From Billgrantia desiderata (GTDB taxonomy: Bacteria; Pseudomonadota; Gammaproteobacteria; Pseudomonadales; Halomonadaceae): DNA of 64,000 nt. A program made the position numbers and the translations under genes. The notes under the pieces are model-generated. The model saw only the letters and a list, made by a program, of their open reading frames with translations. It searched no databases and was not told where the DNA came from. Positions 11,310 through 21,545 of the stretch are shown in pieces. The stretch is taken from NCBI GenBank assembly GCA_011742915.1, contig JAAQTN010000019.1, positions 1-64,000 on the forward strand. Direction: 5' to 3'. Position 1 is the stretch's first letter, and each line of letters opens with the position of its first letter.

Positions 11310-12716
11310 ATGCAGGAACGCAAGGTAATGAGCCGCTCGGCCTATATCTTTATGATCTGCTGTATCGCCGCCATCGGCGGCTTTCTGTTCGGCTTCGACA
11401 GCGGTGTCATCAACGGCACGGTCGATGGCCTGCAGGCCGCTTTCGGCTCCGACAGCGTGGGCACCGGCTTCAACGTCGCCTCGATGCTGCTCGGCTGTGC
11501 CGTAGGCGCCTTCTTCGCCGGGCGCCTGGCGGACCGCTTCGGCCGCCGTACGCTGCTGATCGTGGCGGCAGTGTTCTTCCTCGTCAGCGCCTGGGGCTCG
11601 GGCATTGCCGGTGGTTCCCTGGAGTTCGTCTTCTATCGGGTGCTGGGCGGCATGGCGGTGGGGGCGGCCAGCGTGATGACCCCGGCCTACATCAGCGAAG
11701 TGGCACCTGCCGCCTATCGCGGGCGGCTTGCCACCATCCAGCAGGTGGCGATCATCTCGGGGCTGTTCGTGGCCTTTCTCAGCAACTACGTGCTGGCCCA
11801 TGTGTCGGGCTCGGCCATGGCCGAGCTGTGGCTGGGCTTCGCCACCTGGCGCTGGATGTTCTGGATCGAGCTGCTGCCGGCGGCGGTGTTCCTGCTGGCG
11901 CTGCTGTTCATTCCCGAGAGCCCGCGCTACCTGATCAGCAGCGGCAAGCAGAGTGAGGCACGCCGCGTGCTGGGGCTGGTGATGCCCGAGGGCGAGGTGA
12001 GCGCCAAGCTGGCAGAGATCGATGCGACCCTGGCCCGCGATCACAAGCCGCGCTTGCGCGACGTGCTCGACCATACCACCGGCAAGGTGCACGGCATCGT
12101 CTGGGTGGGTATCGGGCTGGCCGTGTTCCAGCAGTTGGTGGGCATCAACGTGGTGTTCTACTACGGCGCCGTGCTGTGGCAGTCGGTGGGCTTCTCCGAG
12201 GGCGATGCGCTGCTGATCAACGTCATCTCGGGGGCGGTCAGCATCGGCGCTTGCCTGCTCGCCATCGCCCTGATCGACAAGATCGGGCGCAAGCCGCTGC
12301 TGTGGGCGGGCTCGGTGGGCATGGCCCTGACCCTGGCCTGCATGGCCTTTGCCTTCTCCACGGCGACCCTGGTCGATGGCCGCCTGCGTCTCGGCGATGA
12401 CATGGGGGTGTTCGCCCTGCTGGCCGCCAACGCCTACGTGTTCTTCTTCAACGTCTCCTGGGGCCCGGTGATGTGGGTGATGCTCGGTGAGATGTTCCCC
12501 AACCAGATGCGTGGCTCGGGCCTGGCCATCGCCGGGCTGTTCCAGTGGCTGGCCAACTTCGGCATCACCATGACCTTCCCCATCATGCTGGCCACGATCG
12601 GCCTGGCCGGCGCCTACGGCTTCTATGCCCTGTGCGCGGTGGTGTCGGTGTTCTTCGTGCTGCGCCTGGTCAAGGAGACGCGGGGCAAGGAGCTCGAAGA
12701 GATGGCTTATGAGTGA
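11310..12716 (+). CDS. MFS sugar porter (XylE/GLUT family), probable proton:pentose symporter
   Basis: This 468-residue transporter has twelve predicted membrane helices. The sugar-porter signatures are GGFLFGFDSGVINGT in helix 1, GRLADRFGRRT in loop 2-3, PESPRYL after helix 6, and FQQLVGINVVFYYG in helix 7. Such proteins import monosaccharides such as D-xylose or D-glucose with protons. It lies between the two dehydrogenase operons, after the porin terminator, and would be the low-affinity route for free xylose. The start at 11310 has GGAG upstream; an in-frame ATG at 11328 is possible. Confidence 0.88.
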   Translation: MQERKVMSRSAYIFMICCIAAIGGFLFGFDSGVINGTVDGLQAAFGSDSVGTGFNVASMLLGCAVGAFFAGRLADRFGRRTLLIVAAVFFLVSAWGSGIAGGSLEFVFYRVLGGMAVGAASVMTPAYISEVAPAAYRGRLATIQQVAIISGLFVAFLSNYVLAHVSGSAMAELWLGFATWRWMFWIELLPAAVFLLALLFIPESPRYLISSGKQSEARRVLGLVMPEGEVSAKLAEIDATLARDHKPRLRDVLDHTTGKVHGIVWVGIGLAVFQQLVGINVVFYYGAVLWQSVGFSEGDALLINVISGAVSIGACLLAIALIDKIGRKPLLWAGSVGMALTLACMAFAFSTATLVDGRLRLGDDMGVFALLAANAYVFFFNVSWGPVMWVMLGEMFPNQMRGSGLAIAGLFQWLANFGITMTFPIMLATIGLAGAYGFYALCAVVSVFFVLRLVKETRGKELEEMAYE

Positions 12717-12757
12717 CGCTGCCGCGTAGCCCGAGCGCACGAGAAGCACCAATCGAG

Positions 12758-12791
12758 CCGACATCGCCGACTCCCCGGGCGGCGATGTCGG
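12758..12791 (+). terminator. hairpin, possible terminator after the MFS gene
   Basis: CCGACATCGCCG (12758-12769) pairs perfectly with CGGCGATGTCGG (12780-12791) around a 10-base loop. No T-run follows, so it may act with Rho or only protect the 3' end. Confidence 0.5.
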
Positions 12792-12954
12792 AGTAGGCAT
12801 GCCTCGGCATCCTGGCACGTGTGTCCTGAGTTGGTTGTCAGACTGAACGAATTGATGAGTATCAGTCCTTCCTAAAGAGGACTGCGATATCGGATGTACG
12901 GCGACAAATATACTGTTATGGAAGGATAAACAGGGATCGTCGACTAACGTCTCA

Positions 12955-12983
12955 TTGACGATTTTTGGTGGGGTGACCAATCT
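12955..12983 (+). promoter_or_regulatory. probable sigma-70 promoter of the second sugar dehydrogenase operon
   Basis: TTGACG (12955-12960), a 17-bp spacer and CAATCT (12978-12983). The arrangement matches the promoter at 2071-2099 position for position, including the shared ACTAACGTCKCATTG just upstream and the operator immediately downstream. Confidence 0.6.
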
Positions 12984-13010
12984 AGTTAGTAAATAAAAAA
13001 AACTAAGTGG
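12982..13010. promoter_or_regulatory. putative ROK-regulator operator 4, before the second sugar dehydrogenase
   Basis: CTAGTTAGT (12982-12990), an 11-bp A-rich spacer and ACTAAGTGG (13002-13010). The right half and spacer length match the site at 2100-2128. The left half is shorter (TTAGT core only). Confidence 0.65.
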
Positions 13011-13020
13011 GAGATGAAGC

Positions 13021-13791
13021 ATGAACAGCGACGTGACGCGCTACCCCAGCCTCGAGCAGCAGGTGGTCTTCATTACTGGTGGCGGCAGCGGCATCGGCGC
13101 TGCGATGACCCGGGCCTTTCACCGCCAGGGGGCCAGAGTCGCCTTCGTCGATATCGACGATGCCGCCAGCCAGGCGCTGGTGGAGGAGCTGCAGGTAACG
13201 ACCGGCCGAGCTCCGCATTACCACCGCTGCGATATCCGTGACGTGGCGGCGCTGCAGGCAACGATTGCCACCGTGGGCTGCGAATTGGGCCCCATTCATA
13301 CCCTGGTCAACAACGCCGCCAATGACGACCGCCATGATTGGCAGGATATCGACGTGGCCTATTGGGACGACCGTATGGCGCTCAATCTGCGTCCGATGTT
13401 CTTTGCCGCCCAGGCGGCGGCACATCAGATGATCGAAGCCGGCGGCGGGGCGATCATCAACTTCGGCTCCATCAGCGTCAAGACGGCCATTCCCCGGCTG
13501 GCGGCCTACGTCACGGCCAAGGCGGCGGTGCATGGGCTGACGCGCAGCCTGGCGCGGGACCTGGGCGAGCGCAATATCCGCGTCAACACCGTGGTCCCGG
13601 GATGCATCATGACCCAGCGTCAGCTCGACAAGTGGATCGGTCCCGATGACGAGGCGCGCATCCGTGAGCATCAATGTCTCAAGGTTCGCCTGTCGCCCGA
13701 TCATGTGGCCCCCATGGTTCTTTTCCTGGCGGCGGACGACGGCGCCCAGCTGACCGGCCATGAGTTCACCGTCGATGCGGGGTGGGGCTGA
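13021..13791 (+). CDS. short-chain dehydrogenase, probable sugar 1-dehydrogenase (copy 2)
   Basis: This 256-residue SDR is a close paralogue of the protein at 2136-2906, about 79% identical by hand count and with no length change. TGGGSGIG, NNAAND, S150, Y163 and K167 are all kept. Most substitutions fall in the C-terminal third, including the substrate loop (VPGCIMTQRQLDKW versus VPGSILTERQLQKW). The promoter and operator are duplicated too. This copy is translationally coupled to a CUT2 monosaccharide importer (the stop TGA overlaps the ATPase start by one base). It may therefore serve free pentose uptake or a related sugar, while copy 1 serves oligosaccharides. Confidence 0.85.
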   Translation: MNSDVTRYPSLEQQVVFITGGGSGIGAAMTRAFHRQGARVAFVDIDDAASQALVEELQVTTGRAPHYHRCDIRDVAALQATIATVGCELGPIHTLVNNAANDDRHDWQDIDVAYWDDRMALNLRPMFFAAQAAAHQMIEAGGGAIINFGSISVKTAIPRLAAYVTAKAAVHGLTRSLARDLGERNIRVNTVVPGCIMTQRQLDKWIGPDDEARIREHQCLKVRLSPDHVAPMVLFLAADDGAQLTGHEFTVDAGWG

Positions 13792-15320
13792 TGCACACAC
13801 GGAATCATCCGCTGCTGTCGGCTCGCCGGATCTGCCGCTCGTTTGGCCAGAACCAGGTGCTGTTCGACATCGACCTCGAGCTGGTGCCGGGCGAGGTCCA
13901 TGCGCTGCTGGGTGAGAATGGCGCAGGCAAGTCGACGCTGGTGCGCATTCTTGCGGGCTATCTGAGTCCCAGCGAAGGTGAGATCCGCCTCGAGGGCGAA
14001 CTGCGCCGCTACCGCAGCAGCGGCGATGCCGAAGCCGACGGCGTGGTGATGATTCACCAGGAGCTGGCCTTGGCCGAGCAGCTGACCGTGGAGGAGAACG
14101 TCTTTCTGGGTCGCGAGATTCGACGCGGCCCCTTCCTCGACCATCGGGCCATGCGTGAGCGCTGCCGTACGGCGCTGGCCGAGCTCGAAACCCGGGTCGA
14201 CCCGCGGGCCAGGGTCAAGGACCTCAGCACGTCCGATCAGCAGATGGTGGAAATCGCCAAGGCGATCACGCGCGACGTGCGCGTGCTGATCATGGACGAG
14301 CCCACGGCGGCCCTCACCGAGCATGAAGTTGAGGTGCTGTTCGCCCTGATCGCAAGGCTGCGCGAGCGCGGCGTGGCGATCCTCTACATCTCTCACAAGC
14401 TACGCGAGATCGAGCGGATCGCTGACAGGGTCACGGTGCTGCGCGACGGCCGGCTGATCGACAGTGCACCGATGGCCGGGCGCAGCAAGGAGGAGTTGGC
14501 GCGGCTGATGGTGGGTCGCGAGATCAGCGACATGTACCCCGAGCGCACCGAGCTGGCCAGCGACGCGGAGGTGGTGCTGGAGGCCCGCGACATCGTCGTC
14601 CCCGGTGCCGTGAAACAGGCGAGCTTCACCCTGCGCCGCGGTGAGGTGCTGGGCTTCGGTGGGGTGGTGGGGGCCGGGCGCACGGCACTGATCGAAGCGG
14701 TGCTGGGACTGCGTGCCCGCAGTGGCGGTGAGGTGTTGCGCAACGGCCAACCGGTGGCACTGCGCCACCTGCGCGATGCGGTGCGCCAGCGCATCGCCTA
14801 TCTCACCGAAGACCGCAAGGGCAAGGGCCTGGTGCTCAACATGGGGCTGCGCCCCAATCTCACCCTACTCAACCTGCGCGCTTACTGCCGCCCGCTGATC
14901 GACCGTCGCCGCGAGGAGCAGGCCTTCAAGGAGGCCGTCGAGCGCTTCGACATTCGCTTGCGCACCCAGGCGGCGACTGCCGCCGAGCTCTCCGGTGGCA
15001 ATCAGCAGAAGCTGCTGCTGGCCAAGGTCATGTCCATCGATCCCGAGATCGTCGTCATCAACGAGCCGACCCGTGGCATCGACGTGGGCACCAAGCACCA
15101 GATCTATCACTTCGTGCGGGAACTCACCGAGGCCGGGCGCTCGGTGATCCTGGTTTCCTCCGAGATGGCCGAGCTGATCGGCCTCTCGCATCGGGTGGCG
15201 GTGATGTGTGCCGGGGTACTGACAGGCGTGCTCGAGGGCGAGCAGATCAACGAACAAGAAATCATGCAGTACGCATCCGGGATCAAGGGGGTGGGAGCCG
15301 ATGAACAACGCCGTGCCTGA
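13791..15320 (+). CDS. CUT2-family sugar ABC transporter ATPase (RbsA/XylG/AraG type)
   Basis: This 509-residue tandem-domain ATPase belongs to a monosaccharide importer. Domain 1 has Walker [10 protein letters not shown] (41-49) and Walker [12 protein letters not shown]. Domain 2 has the degenerate GVVGAGRTA and the variant [11 protein letters not shown] that is normal for the second domain of this family, with signature LSGGNQQK. Translation most likely starts at ATG 13791, which shares one base with the dehydrogenase stop, giving reinitiation. The permease starts inside its last codons (15301). Confidence 0.92.
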   Translation: MHTRNHPLLSARRICRSFGQNQVLFDIDLELVPGEVHALLGENGAGKSTLVRILAGYLSPSEGEIRLEGELRRYRSSGDAEADGVVMIHQELALAEQLTVEENVFLGREIRRGPFLDHRAMRERCRTALAELETRVDPRARVKDLSTSDQQMVEIAKAITRDVRVLIMDEPTAALTEHEVEVLFALIARLRERGVAILYISHKLREIERIADRVTVLRDGRLIDSAPMAGRSKEELARLMVGREISDMYPERTELASDAEVVLEARDIVVPGAVKQASFTLRRGEVLGFGGVVGAGRTALIEAVLGLRARSGGEVLRNGQPVALRHLRDAVRQRIAYLTEDRKGKGLVLNMGLRPNLTLLNLRAYCRPLIDRRREEQAFKEAVERFDIRLRTQAATAAELSGGNQQKLLLAKVMSIDPEIVVINEPTRGIDVGTKHQIYHFVRELTEAGRSVILVSSEMAELIGLSHRVAVMCAGVLTGVLEGEQINEQEIMQYASGIKGVGADEQRRA

Positions 15321-16314
15321 CAACAAATCGCTCACGCAGAGCAGGGTCTCCGTCGACCTCAAGACATGGGGGCCTTTCATCGCCTTGCTGGCCCTGGCGA
15401 TGCTGGGCGTATTGATCAATCCCGCCTTCCTGGGGCTGGACAACCTCTCCAACATGCTCACCCGCAGCGCCTTCATCGGCATCATCGCCATCGGCGCCAC
15501 CTTCGTGATTACTGCCGGTGGGCTGGACCTTTCGGTGGGCTCGATGGCGGCCTTCATCGCCGGGGTGATGATCATCCTGATGAACAGCCTGGTCGAGCAG
15601 TTCGGCCCGGGTCTCACCACCATATTGCTGGGCATCGGCGCCTCGCTGCTGCTGGGCCTGTGTGCCGGTTTCATCAATGGCATGGTGACCACCAAAGGCA
15701 AGATCGAGGCCTTCATCGTCACCCTCGGCACCATGGGCATCTATCGCTCGCTGGTGACCTACCTGGCCGATGGCGGGACCCTGTCGTTGGACTGGGGGGT
15801 GCGTGACATCTATCGGCCGGTTTACTACGGCCATCTGATGGGCATTCCGATTCCGGTGCTGGTGTTCCTGATGGTGGCAGTGGCCGGCTACATTCTGCTC
15901 AACCATACCCGCTTCGGCCGCTACTGCTTTGCCATCGGTTCCAACGAGAAGGTGGCCGAATACAGCGCCATCCATGTCGATCGCATCAAGACCATGACCT
16001 ACATGCTGCAGGGCGTATGCGTGGCGCTGGCGACCATCATCTACGTGCCGCGGCTGGGCTCTGCCTCTGGCGCCACCGGGGTGCTGTGGGAACTCGAGGC
16101 GATCGCGGCGGTGATCATCGGCGGCACCGTGCTCAAGGGCGGGCACGGCCGCATCTGGGGCACGGTAGTGGGAGCGATCATGCTGACCATGATCGGCAAC
16201 ATTCTCAATCTGACCGATGCCATCTCCAACTATCTCAACGGTACGGTGCAGGGAATCATCATCATCGTCGCGGTGTACCTGCAGCGCGCATCGTGGAGAA
16301 AGTCGGCGCCATGA
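15301..16314 (+). CDS. CUT2-family sugar ABC transporter permease (RbsC/XylH type)
   Basis: This 337-residue inner-membrane permease is mostly hydrophobic. It carries the family block [17 protein letters not shown] and the cytoplasmic loop around [21 protein letters not shown] that contacts the ATPase. It overlaps the ATPase gene by 20 bp, so its ribosome site (GGGAG) lies within that gene. Pentoses, hexoses or polyols are the usual cargo of this family. Confidence 0.92.
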   Translation: MNNAVPDNKSLTQSRVSVDLKTWGPFIALLALAMLGVLINPAFLGLDNLSNMLTRSAFIGIIAIGATFVITAGGLDLSVGSMAAFIAGVMIILMNSLVEQFGPGLTTILLGIGASLLLGLCAGFINGMVTTKGKIEAFIVTLGTMGIYRSLVTYLADGGTLSLDWGVRDIYRPVYYGHLMGIPIPVLVFLMVAVAGYILLNHTRFGRYCFAIGSNEKVAEYSAIHVDRIKTMTYMLQGVCVALATIIYVPRLGSASGATGVLWELEAIAAVIIGGTVLKGGHGRIWGTVVGAIMLTMIGNILNLTDAISNYLNGTVQGIIIIVAVYLQRASWRKSAP

Positions 16315-16366
16315 GGCGCTCTTATAGCAGCACGATAACAAGCACAAACAGCTAAGGAGCATCAGC

Positions 16367-17317
16367 ATGCCAACCAAGAGGACCCTAGCAGCCTTCGCTG
16401 CCGCTGCAGCGTTGGGACTGCCCACTTTCGCCGCCGCTCAGGAGTATACGATCGGCGTCTCCATTCCTGCCGCCACCCATGGCTGGACCGGCGGGGTCAA
16501 CTTCCATGCCCAACAGGCCAAAGAGCGCCTCGAGTCACTCTATCCCGAGATTTCCATCACCATCACCACGGCGAGCGATCCGGGTGGCCAGGCCAACGAT
16601 CTCGAGGATCTGGTCTCACAGCGCAACATCGATGCGCTGGTGGTGCTGCCCTTCGAATCGGGCCCGCTGACCGACCCGGTGCGGCGGGTCAAGGATGCCG
16701 GCGTGTTCGTTACCGTGGTCGACCGCGGCCTCGAGCAGGAGGGTATCGAGGATCTCTACGTCGCCGGTAACAACCACGAGCTGGGACGTGTCTCCGGTGA
16801 GTACATTCGTGAGCAACTCGACGGCCAGGGCGACATCGTGGTGCTGCGCGGGATCCCCACGGTGATCGACGACGAGCGCGTGCAGGGCTTCCAGGAAGCC
16901 ATCGAGGGCTCCGAGATCAACATCCTCGACATGCAGCACGCCAACTGGAACCGTGACGACGGCTTCGAAGTGATGCAGGATTTCCTGGCGCGTTTCGATC
17001 GCATCGATGCGGTGTGGGCCCAGGACGACGATATTGCCATCGGGGTGATCGAAGCGGTACGTCAGGCCGGGCGCGAAGACGAGCTCTTCATCGTCGGCGG
17101 CGCCGGCATGAAGGACATCATCAGGCGAGTCATGGAAGGCGATCGGCTCGTGCCGGTCGACGTGCTCTATCCGCCGGCGATGATCGCCACCGCCATGGAC
17201 CTGACGGTGCAGCATTTCGTCTCCAATGGTCCGGTGGTCGGTCAGTACATTCTCGGCTCCCCGCTGATCACTCAGGAGAATGCCGAGCAATACTACTTCC
17301 CCGATTCACCGTTCTGA
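16367..17317 (+). CDS. CUT2-family sugar-binding protein (RbsB type)
   Basis: This 316-residue periplasmic binding protein has signal peptide KRTLAAFAAAAALGLPTFAAA, cut near AAA-QE. The mature protein starts YTIGVSIPAATHGWTGGVNFHAQQAKE, the ribose-binding-protein fold with an aromatic residue in the ligand pocket. IDALVVLPFESGPLTDPVRRVKDAGVFVTVVDR and VWAQDDDIAIGVIEAV are further family blocks. The ATG follows AAGGAGC. A strong hairpin follows at 17323-17349. The ligand cannot be read from the sequence; pentose is inferred. Confidence 0.9.
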   Translation: MPTKRTLAAFAAAAALGLPTFAAAQEYTIGVSIPAATHGWTGGVNFHAQQAKERLESLYPEISITITTASDPGGQANDLEDLVSQRNIDALVVLPFESGPLTDPVRRVKDAGVFVTVVDRGLEQEGIEDLYVAGNNHELGRVSGEYIREQLDGQGDIVVLRGIPTVIDDERVQGFQEAIEGSEINILDMQHANWNRDDGFEVMQDFLARFDRIDAVWAQDDDIAIGVIEAVRQAGREDELFIVGGAGMKDIIRRVMEGDRLVPVDVLYPPAMIATAMDLTVQHFVSNGPVVGQYILGSPLITQENAEQYYFPDSPF

Positions 17318-17322
17318 TCGAT

Positions 17323-17349
17323 CCGAGCGGGCGCTCGGCGCCCGCTCGG
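17323..17349 (+). terminator. strong hairpin after the CUT2 binding-protein gene
   Basis: CCGAGCGGGCGC (17323-17334) pairs perfectly with GCGCCCGCTCGG (17338-17349) around TCG. Without a T-run it may act as an attenuator or 3' protector separating the importer from the downstream enzymes. Confidence 0.55.
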
Positions 17350-17380
17350 TTCACCTGTCGATCATCATCGGAGAGCCATC

Positions 17381-18436
17381 ATGAACACAATCAAAGGACC
17401 GGCGATCTTCCTTGCTCAGTTCGCCGGAGACGACGCACCCTTCAATAGCCTGGACAGCATCGCCGCCTGGGCGGCGAACCTGGGCTACAAGGGAGTTCAG
17501 CTTCCCAGCTGGGATGCGCGTCTGATCGATCTGAAACGTGCCGCCGAGAGCCAGACCTACTGCGACGAGATCAAGGGCACCCTGGCCGAGCACGGTTTGG
17601 CACTGACCGAACTCTCCACCCACCTGCAGGGCCAACTGGTTGCCGTACATCCGGCCTATGACGAGATGTTCGACGGTTTTGCCGCGCCTGAAGTGAGGGG
17701 CAATCCTCGGGCGCGCCAGGCCTGGGCGGTGGAGCAGCTGCATTTTGCCGCACGTGCTTCACGCAACCTGGGGCTGACCGATCACGGCACCTTTTCCGGC
17801 GCCCTGGCCTGGCCCTATGTCTACCCGTGGCCACAGCGTCCGGCTGGCCTGATCGATACCGCCTTCGACGAGCTGGCCAGGCGTTGGCGGCCCATTCTCG
17901 ATGCATTCGACGAAGTCGGGGTCAATCTCTGTTACGAGATCCACCCCGGTGAGGATCTGCATGACGGCATCACCTTCGAGATGTTCCTGGAGCGGGTTGG
18001 CCATCATCCGCGCTGTCATATTCTCTATGATCCCAGCCACTTCGTTCTGCAGCAGCTAGACTACCGCGGGTTCCTGGACGTCTACCGCGAGCACATCCAG
18101 ATGTTCCATGTGAAAGACGCCGAATTCATCCCCAGCCCGAGACAGGGCGTCTACTCCGGCTACCAGAGCTGGGTCGAGCGCGCCGGCCGTTTTCGCTCGC
18201 TGGGCGATGGCCAGGTGGACTTCAAGCACATCTTCTCGTGGATGGCGGCCAACGACTATCACGGCTGGGCGGTGCTCGAGTGGGAGTGCTGCCTCAAGCA
18301 TCCCGAAGCTGGCGCGCGGGAGGGCGCGGCCTTCATTCGCGACCATATCATCGAAGTCACCGAACGGGCCTTCGACGACTTCGCCGATGGCGGTGCCGAC
18401 GAGGCGGCCAACCGTCGCCTGCTGGGCCTCGACTGA
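17381..18436 (+). CDS. sugar phosphate isomerase/epimerase (xylose-isomerase-like TIM barrel)
   Basis: This 351-residue AP-endonuclease-2-type TIM barrel has the metal ligands of the family: CYEIHPGED (Glu), ILYDPSHF (Asp/His), MFHVKDAEF (His) and VLEWECCLK (Glu). Such proteins isomerise or epimerise free keto sugars or polyol derivatives. It is followed after 12 bp by a Gfo/Idh/MocA oxidoreductase, a pairing common in catabolism of inositol-like, keto-sugar or rare-sugar substrates. The actual reaction is unknown. Confidence 0.8.
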   Translation: MNTIKGPAIFLAQFAGDDAPFNSLDSIAAWAANLGYKGVQLPSWDARLIDLKRAAESQTYCDEIKGTLAEHGLALTELSTHLQGQLVAVHPAYDEMFDGFAAPEVRGNPRARQAWAVEQLHFAARASRNLGLTDHGTFSGALAWPYVYPWPQRPAGLIDTAFDELARRWRPILDAFDEVGVNLCYEIHPGEDLHDGITFEMFLERVGHHPRCHILYDPSHFVLQQLDYRGFLDVYREHIQMFHVKDAEFIPSPRQGVYSGYQSWVERAGRFRSLGDGQVDFKHIFSWMAANDYHGWAVLEWECCLKHPEAGAREGAAFIRDHIIEVTERAFDDFADGGADEAANRRLLGLD

Positions 18437-18448
18437 GGGAAATAAGAC

Positions 18449-19612
18449 ATGAGCCAATATCACGACACACCACGCCGGCTGCGTCTGGGCATGGTCGGCG
18501 GTGGCCAGGGCGCTTTCATCGGCGGGGTACACCGTATTGCCGCCAGGCTCGACGACCACTATGAACTGGTCGCCGGCGCTTTCGCCTCCGACCCCGGGCG
18601 CAGCCGCGCAGCCGCCGCCGGGCTGCATGTGGCCGAAGAGCGTGCCTATCCCGACTACCGCACCATGGCCGAGGCCGAGCGTCGGCGCGAGGACGGTATC
18701 GACGTGGTCGCCATCGTTACCCCCAACCACCTTCACTTCGACGTGGCGCGCACCTTTCTCGAGGCCGGCATCCATGTGATCTGCGACAAGCCGATGACCA
18801 CCAACCTGGAGGATGCCCAGGCGCTGGCCGCTCTGGTCGAGCGTAGCGGGCTGTTTTTCGGCTTGACCCACAACTACTCCGGCTACCCATTGGTGCGTCA
18901 GGCCCGCGACATGGTCGCCGCCGGTGAGCTGGGTGAACTCAGGGTGGTGCAGGTCGAATACCCCCAGGATTGGCTCTCCACCCGCCTGGAGGAGAGCGGA
19001 GTGAAGCAGGCCGAGTGGCGCACGGACCCTCAGCGCAGCGGACCTGCCGGCTGTCTGGGCGACATCGGCACCCATGCCTATCACCTGGCACGCTTCGTCA
19101 CCGGGCTCGAGCTGGAGTCGCTGGCGGCAGACCTGCACACCTTCGTCGAGGGTCGTGCCCTCGACGACAACGTGCACATGATGCTGCGCTTCAAGGGCGG
19201 TGCGCGGGGCATGCTGTGGTCGAGCCAGGTATCGCCGGGCAACGAGAACGGCCTGCGGCTGCGGGTCTACGGTAGTCGTGGCGGCCTCGAGTGGAATCAG
19301 GAGGAGCCCAATCGGCTGCTGCATTCGCCGCTGGGCGAGCCGTCACGCATCCTGACGCGCAACGGACCAGGTCTGGGGGAAGCGGCCTTGACCGCGGCGC
19401 GCATACCGCCGGGGCATCCGGAGGGGTATCTCGAGGCCTTCGCCCAGCTGTATGGTGATTTTGCCGAGCAGATCCGGGCCCGCCAGGCCGGCCGTTCGGC
19501 AGACGCCTTGGCCCTGGGCACGCCGGGGGTGGGCGATGGTGTCGATGGCTTGCAGTTCATTACCCGGGCGCTGGAATCTTCGCAGTCGGGCGGTGCCTGG
19601 GTGACTTTCTGA
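18449..19612 (+). CDS. Gfo/Idh/MocA-family NAD(P)-dependent oxidoreductase
   Basis: This 387-residue dehydrogenase has an N-terminal Rossmann fold ([14 protein letters not shown]) and CDKPMTTN in the place of the usual EKP motif (Asp for Glu). The substrate domain includes [13 protein letters not shown] with the expected Asp and His. The family oxidises or reduces sugar hydroxyls at ring carbons. It is co-transcribed with the isomerase/epimerase upstream. About 100 bp separate it from the xylonate dehydratase gene. The substrate is not deducible. Confidence 0.85.
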   Translation: MSQYHDTPRRLRLGMVGGGQGAFIGGVHRIAARLDDHYELVAGAFASDPGRSRAAAAGLHVAEERAYPDYRTMAEAERRREDGIDVVAIVTPNHLHFDVARTFLEAGIHVICDKPMTTNLEDAQALAALVERSGLFFGLTHNYSGYPLVRQARDMVAAGELGELRVVQVEYPQDWLSTRLEESGVKQAEWRTDPQRSGPAGCLGDIGTHAYHLARFVTGLELESLAADLHTFVEGRALDDNVHMMLRFKGGARGMLWSSQVSPGNENGLRLRVYGSRGGLEWNQEEPNRLLHSPLGEPSRILTRNGPGLGEAALTAARIPPGHPEGYLEAFAQLYGDFAEQIRARQAGRSADALALGTPGVGDGVDGLQFITRALESSQSGGAWVTF

Positions 19613-19711
19613 ACAATTGGTGATGAGCATGTGGTGCGTGGGGATCCCGTAAGGTTTCCATGGCTGGCTCGGACGCGAAAACTATAGGTGAATATGACTC
19701 AGGGGAAGACC

Positions 19712-21511
19712 ATGACCCAACGAAAGATCACGTCCGACCAGTTGCGCTCGCGCTGGTGGTTCGACAACCCCGAATCGCCGGGTACCACGGCGCTGTGCAT
19801 CGAGCGCTACATGAACTACGGCATCACCCTGGAGGAGCTCGCCGGCGGCAAGCCGATCATCGGCATCTGCCAGTCGGGCTCCGACCTGACGCCGTGCAAC
19901 CGCCATCACATCGAGCTGGTCAAGCGGGTCAAGGAGGGCATTCGTGCCGCCGGTGGGGTGCCGTTCGAGTTCCCGCTGCACCCGATCCACGAGAACGCGC
20001 GGCGGCCCACTGCCGCGCTCGACCGCAACCTGGCCTACCTAGGCCTGGTCGAGGTGCTGCACGGCTATCCGCTTGACGGGGTGGTGCTCACCACCGGCTG
20101 CGACAAGACCACCCCGGCGAGCCTGATGGCCGCCGCCACGGTCAACATTCCCGCCATCGTGCTTTCCGGCGGGCCGATGCTCAACGGCTGGCGCGGGCCG
20201 GACCGGGTCGGCTCCGGTACCATCATCTGGGAGCTGCGCAAGCGGCTCGCGGCCGGCGACATCGACTATGCCGAGTTCCTCGCCCGAGCCACCGACTCGG
20301 CGCCCTCGGTGGGGCACTGCAACACCATGGGCACCGCCTCGACCATGAACTCCATGGCCGAGGCGCTGGGCATGAGCCTGCCCGGTTCGGCGATGATCCC
20401 CGCGCCCTACAAGGAGCGCGCCATGGTGGCCTACGACACCGGTGCGCGCATCGTCGACATGGTGTGGGCCGACCTGCGCCCCAGCGACATTCTCACCCGC
20501 CAGGCGTTCGAGAACGCCATCGTGGTGTGCTCGGCGCTGGGGGGCTCATCCAACGCACCGATCCACATCAACGCCATTGCCCGCCACTCGGGCATCGAGC
20601 TGACCAACGACGACTGGCAGACGCTGGGCCATGCCATTCCGCTGCTGGCCAACGTGATGCCCGCCGGGGCCTATCTCTCCGAGGAGTTCCATCGCGCCGG
20701 CGGCGTGCCGGCGGTGGTCAACGAGCTGCTCGGCGCCGGCAAGCTCCACGGCGACGTACTCACCGTCAACGGCCGCACGCTGGCCGACAACGTGGCGGGC
20801 TGCGAGACCCGCGATCCCGAGGTGATCCGCCGCTACGACAACCCGCTGGTCGAGCAGGCCGGCTTCCTCAATCTCAAGGGCAACCTGTTCGACTCGGCGC
20901 TGATGAAGACCAGCGTGATCTCCGCCGACTTTCGCGCGCGCTTCCTCTCCAACCCCGACGACCCCAACGCCTTCGAGGGCAAGGTGGTGGTGTTCGACGG
21001 TTCGGAGGACTACCACGCGCGCATCGACGACCCGGCCCTCGACATCGACGAGCACACCATCCTGGTGATGCGCGGCGCGGGTCCGGTGGGCCATCCCGGC
21101 GGCGCCGAGGTGGTCAACATGCAGCCCCCCGAGGCGCTGATCAAGCGCGGCATCGAATCGCTGCCGTGCCTGGGCGACGGTCGCCAGTCGGGCACCTCCG
21201 GCTCGCCCTCGATCCTGAATGCCGCGCCCGAGGCGGCCACCGGCGGCGGCCTGGCGCTGCTCGAGGACGGCGACCGCCTGCGCGTCGACCTCAATCGCGG
21301 CGAAGTGCGCCTGCTGGTCGAGGACGCCGAGATAGAGGCGCGCCGCGAGCGACTGGCGCAGCAGGGCGGTTACCGCTATCCAGGCCACCAGACGCCGTGG
21401 CAGGAGATCCAGCGCACCTTGGTGGAACCGCTCGACCGCGGCATGACGCTGGCGGGAGCCACCAAGTACCGCGACGTGGCACGCCAGAGCCCACCGCGGG
21501 ACAACCATTGA
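19712..21511 (+). CDS. xylD: D-xylonate dehydratase (IlvD/Edd family)
   Basis: This 599-residue dehydratase should convert D-xylonate to 2-keto-3-deoxy-D-xylonate with an iron-sulfur cluster and Mg. The cluster-binding cysteines lie in [11 protein letters not shown], in [15 protein letters not shown] and in the N-terminal [31 protein letters not shown] and [21 protein letters not shown] are the substrate-binding C-terminal blocks. The overall sequence resembles Caulobacter XylD as I recall it, including RSRDWFDNP-like and MNYGIT starts. I chose ATG 19712 (AGGGGA just upstream); GTG 19688 and ATG 19694 are in frame. L-arabinonate or D-galactonate dehydratase activity is possible in this family. 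Confidence 0.9.
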   Translation: MTQRKITSDQLRSRWWFDNPESPGTTALCIERYMNYGITLEELAGGKPIIGICQSGSDLTPCNRHHIELVKRVKEGIRAAGGVPFEFPLHPIHENARRPTAALDRNLAYLGLVEVLHGYPLDGVVLTTGCDKTTPASLMAAATVNIPAIVLSGGPMLNGWRGPDRVGSGTIIWELRKRLAAGDIDYAEFLARATDSAPSVGHCNTMGTASTMNSMAEALGMSLPGSAMIPAPYKERAMVAYDTGARIVDMVWADLRPSDILTRQAFENAIVVCSALGGSSNAPIHINAIARHSGIELTNDDWQTLGHAIPLLANVMPAGAYLSEEFHRAGGVPAVVNELLGAGKLHGDVLTVNGRTLADNVAGCETRDPEVIRRYDNPLVEQAGFLNLKGNLFDSALMKTSVISADFRARFLSNPDDPNAFEGKVVVFDGSEDYHARIDDPALDIDEHTILVMRGAGPVGHPGGAEVVNMQPPEALIKRGIESLPCLGDGRQSGTSGSPSILNAAPEAATGGGLALLEDGDRLRVDLNRGEVRLLVEDAEIEARRERLAQQGGYRYPGHQTPWQEIQRTLVEPLDRGMTLAGATKYRDVARQSPPRDNH

Positions 21512-21545
21512 GGCAAAGGGAATTCACCGCGAACGGAGACGAGCG

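Larger units (their letters stand above)
12717..13020. other. 304-bp intergenic region before the second dehydrogenase operon
   Basis: I see no gene here. It holds a 12-bp stem hairpin (12758-12791) after the MFS gene, an AT-rich upstream stretch (12860-12940), a promoter (12955-12983) and the ROK-type operator (12982-13010). From about 12940 on it is recognisably related to the region before the first dehydrogenase gene. Confidence 0.7.
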
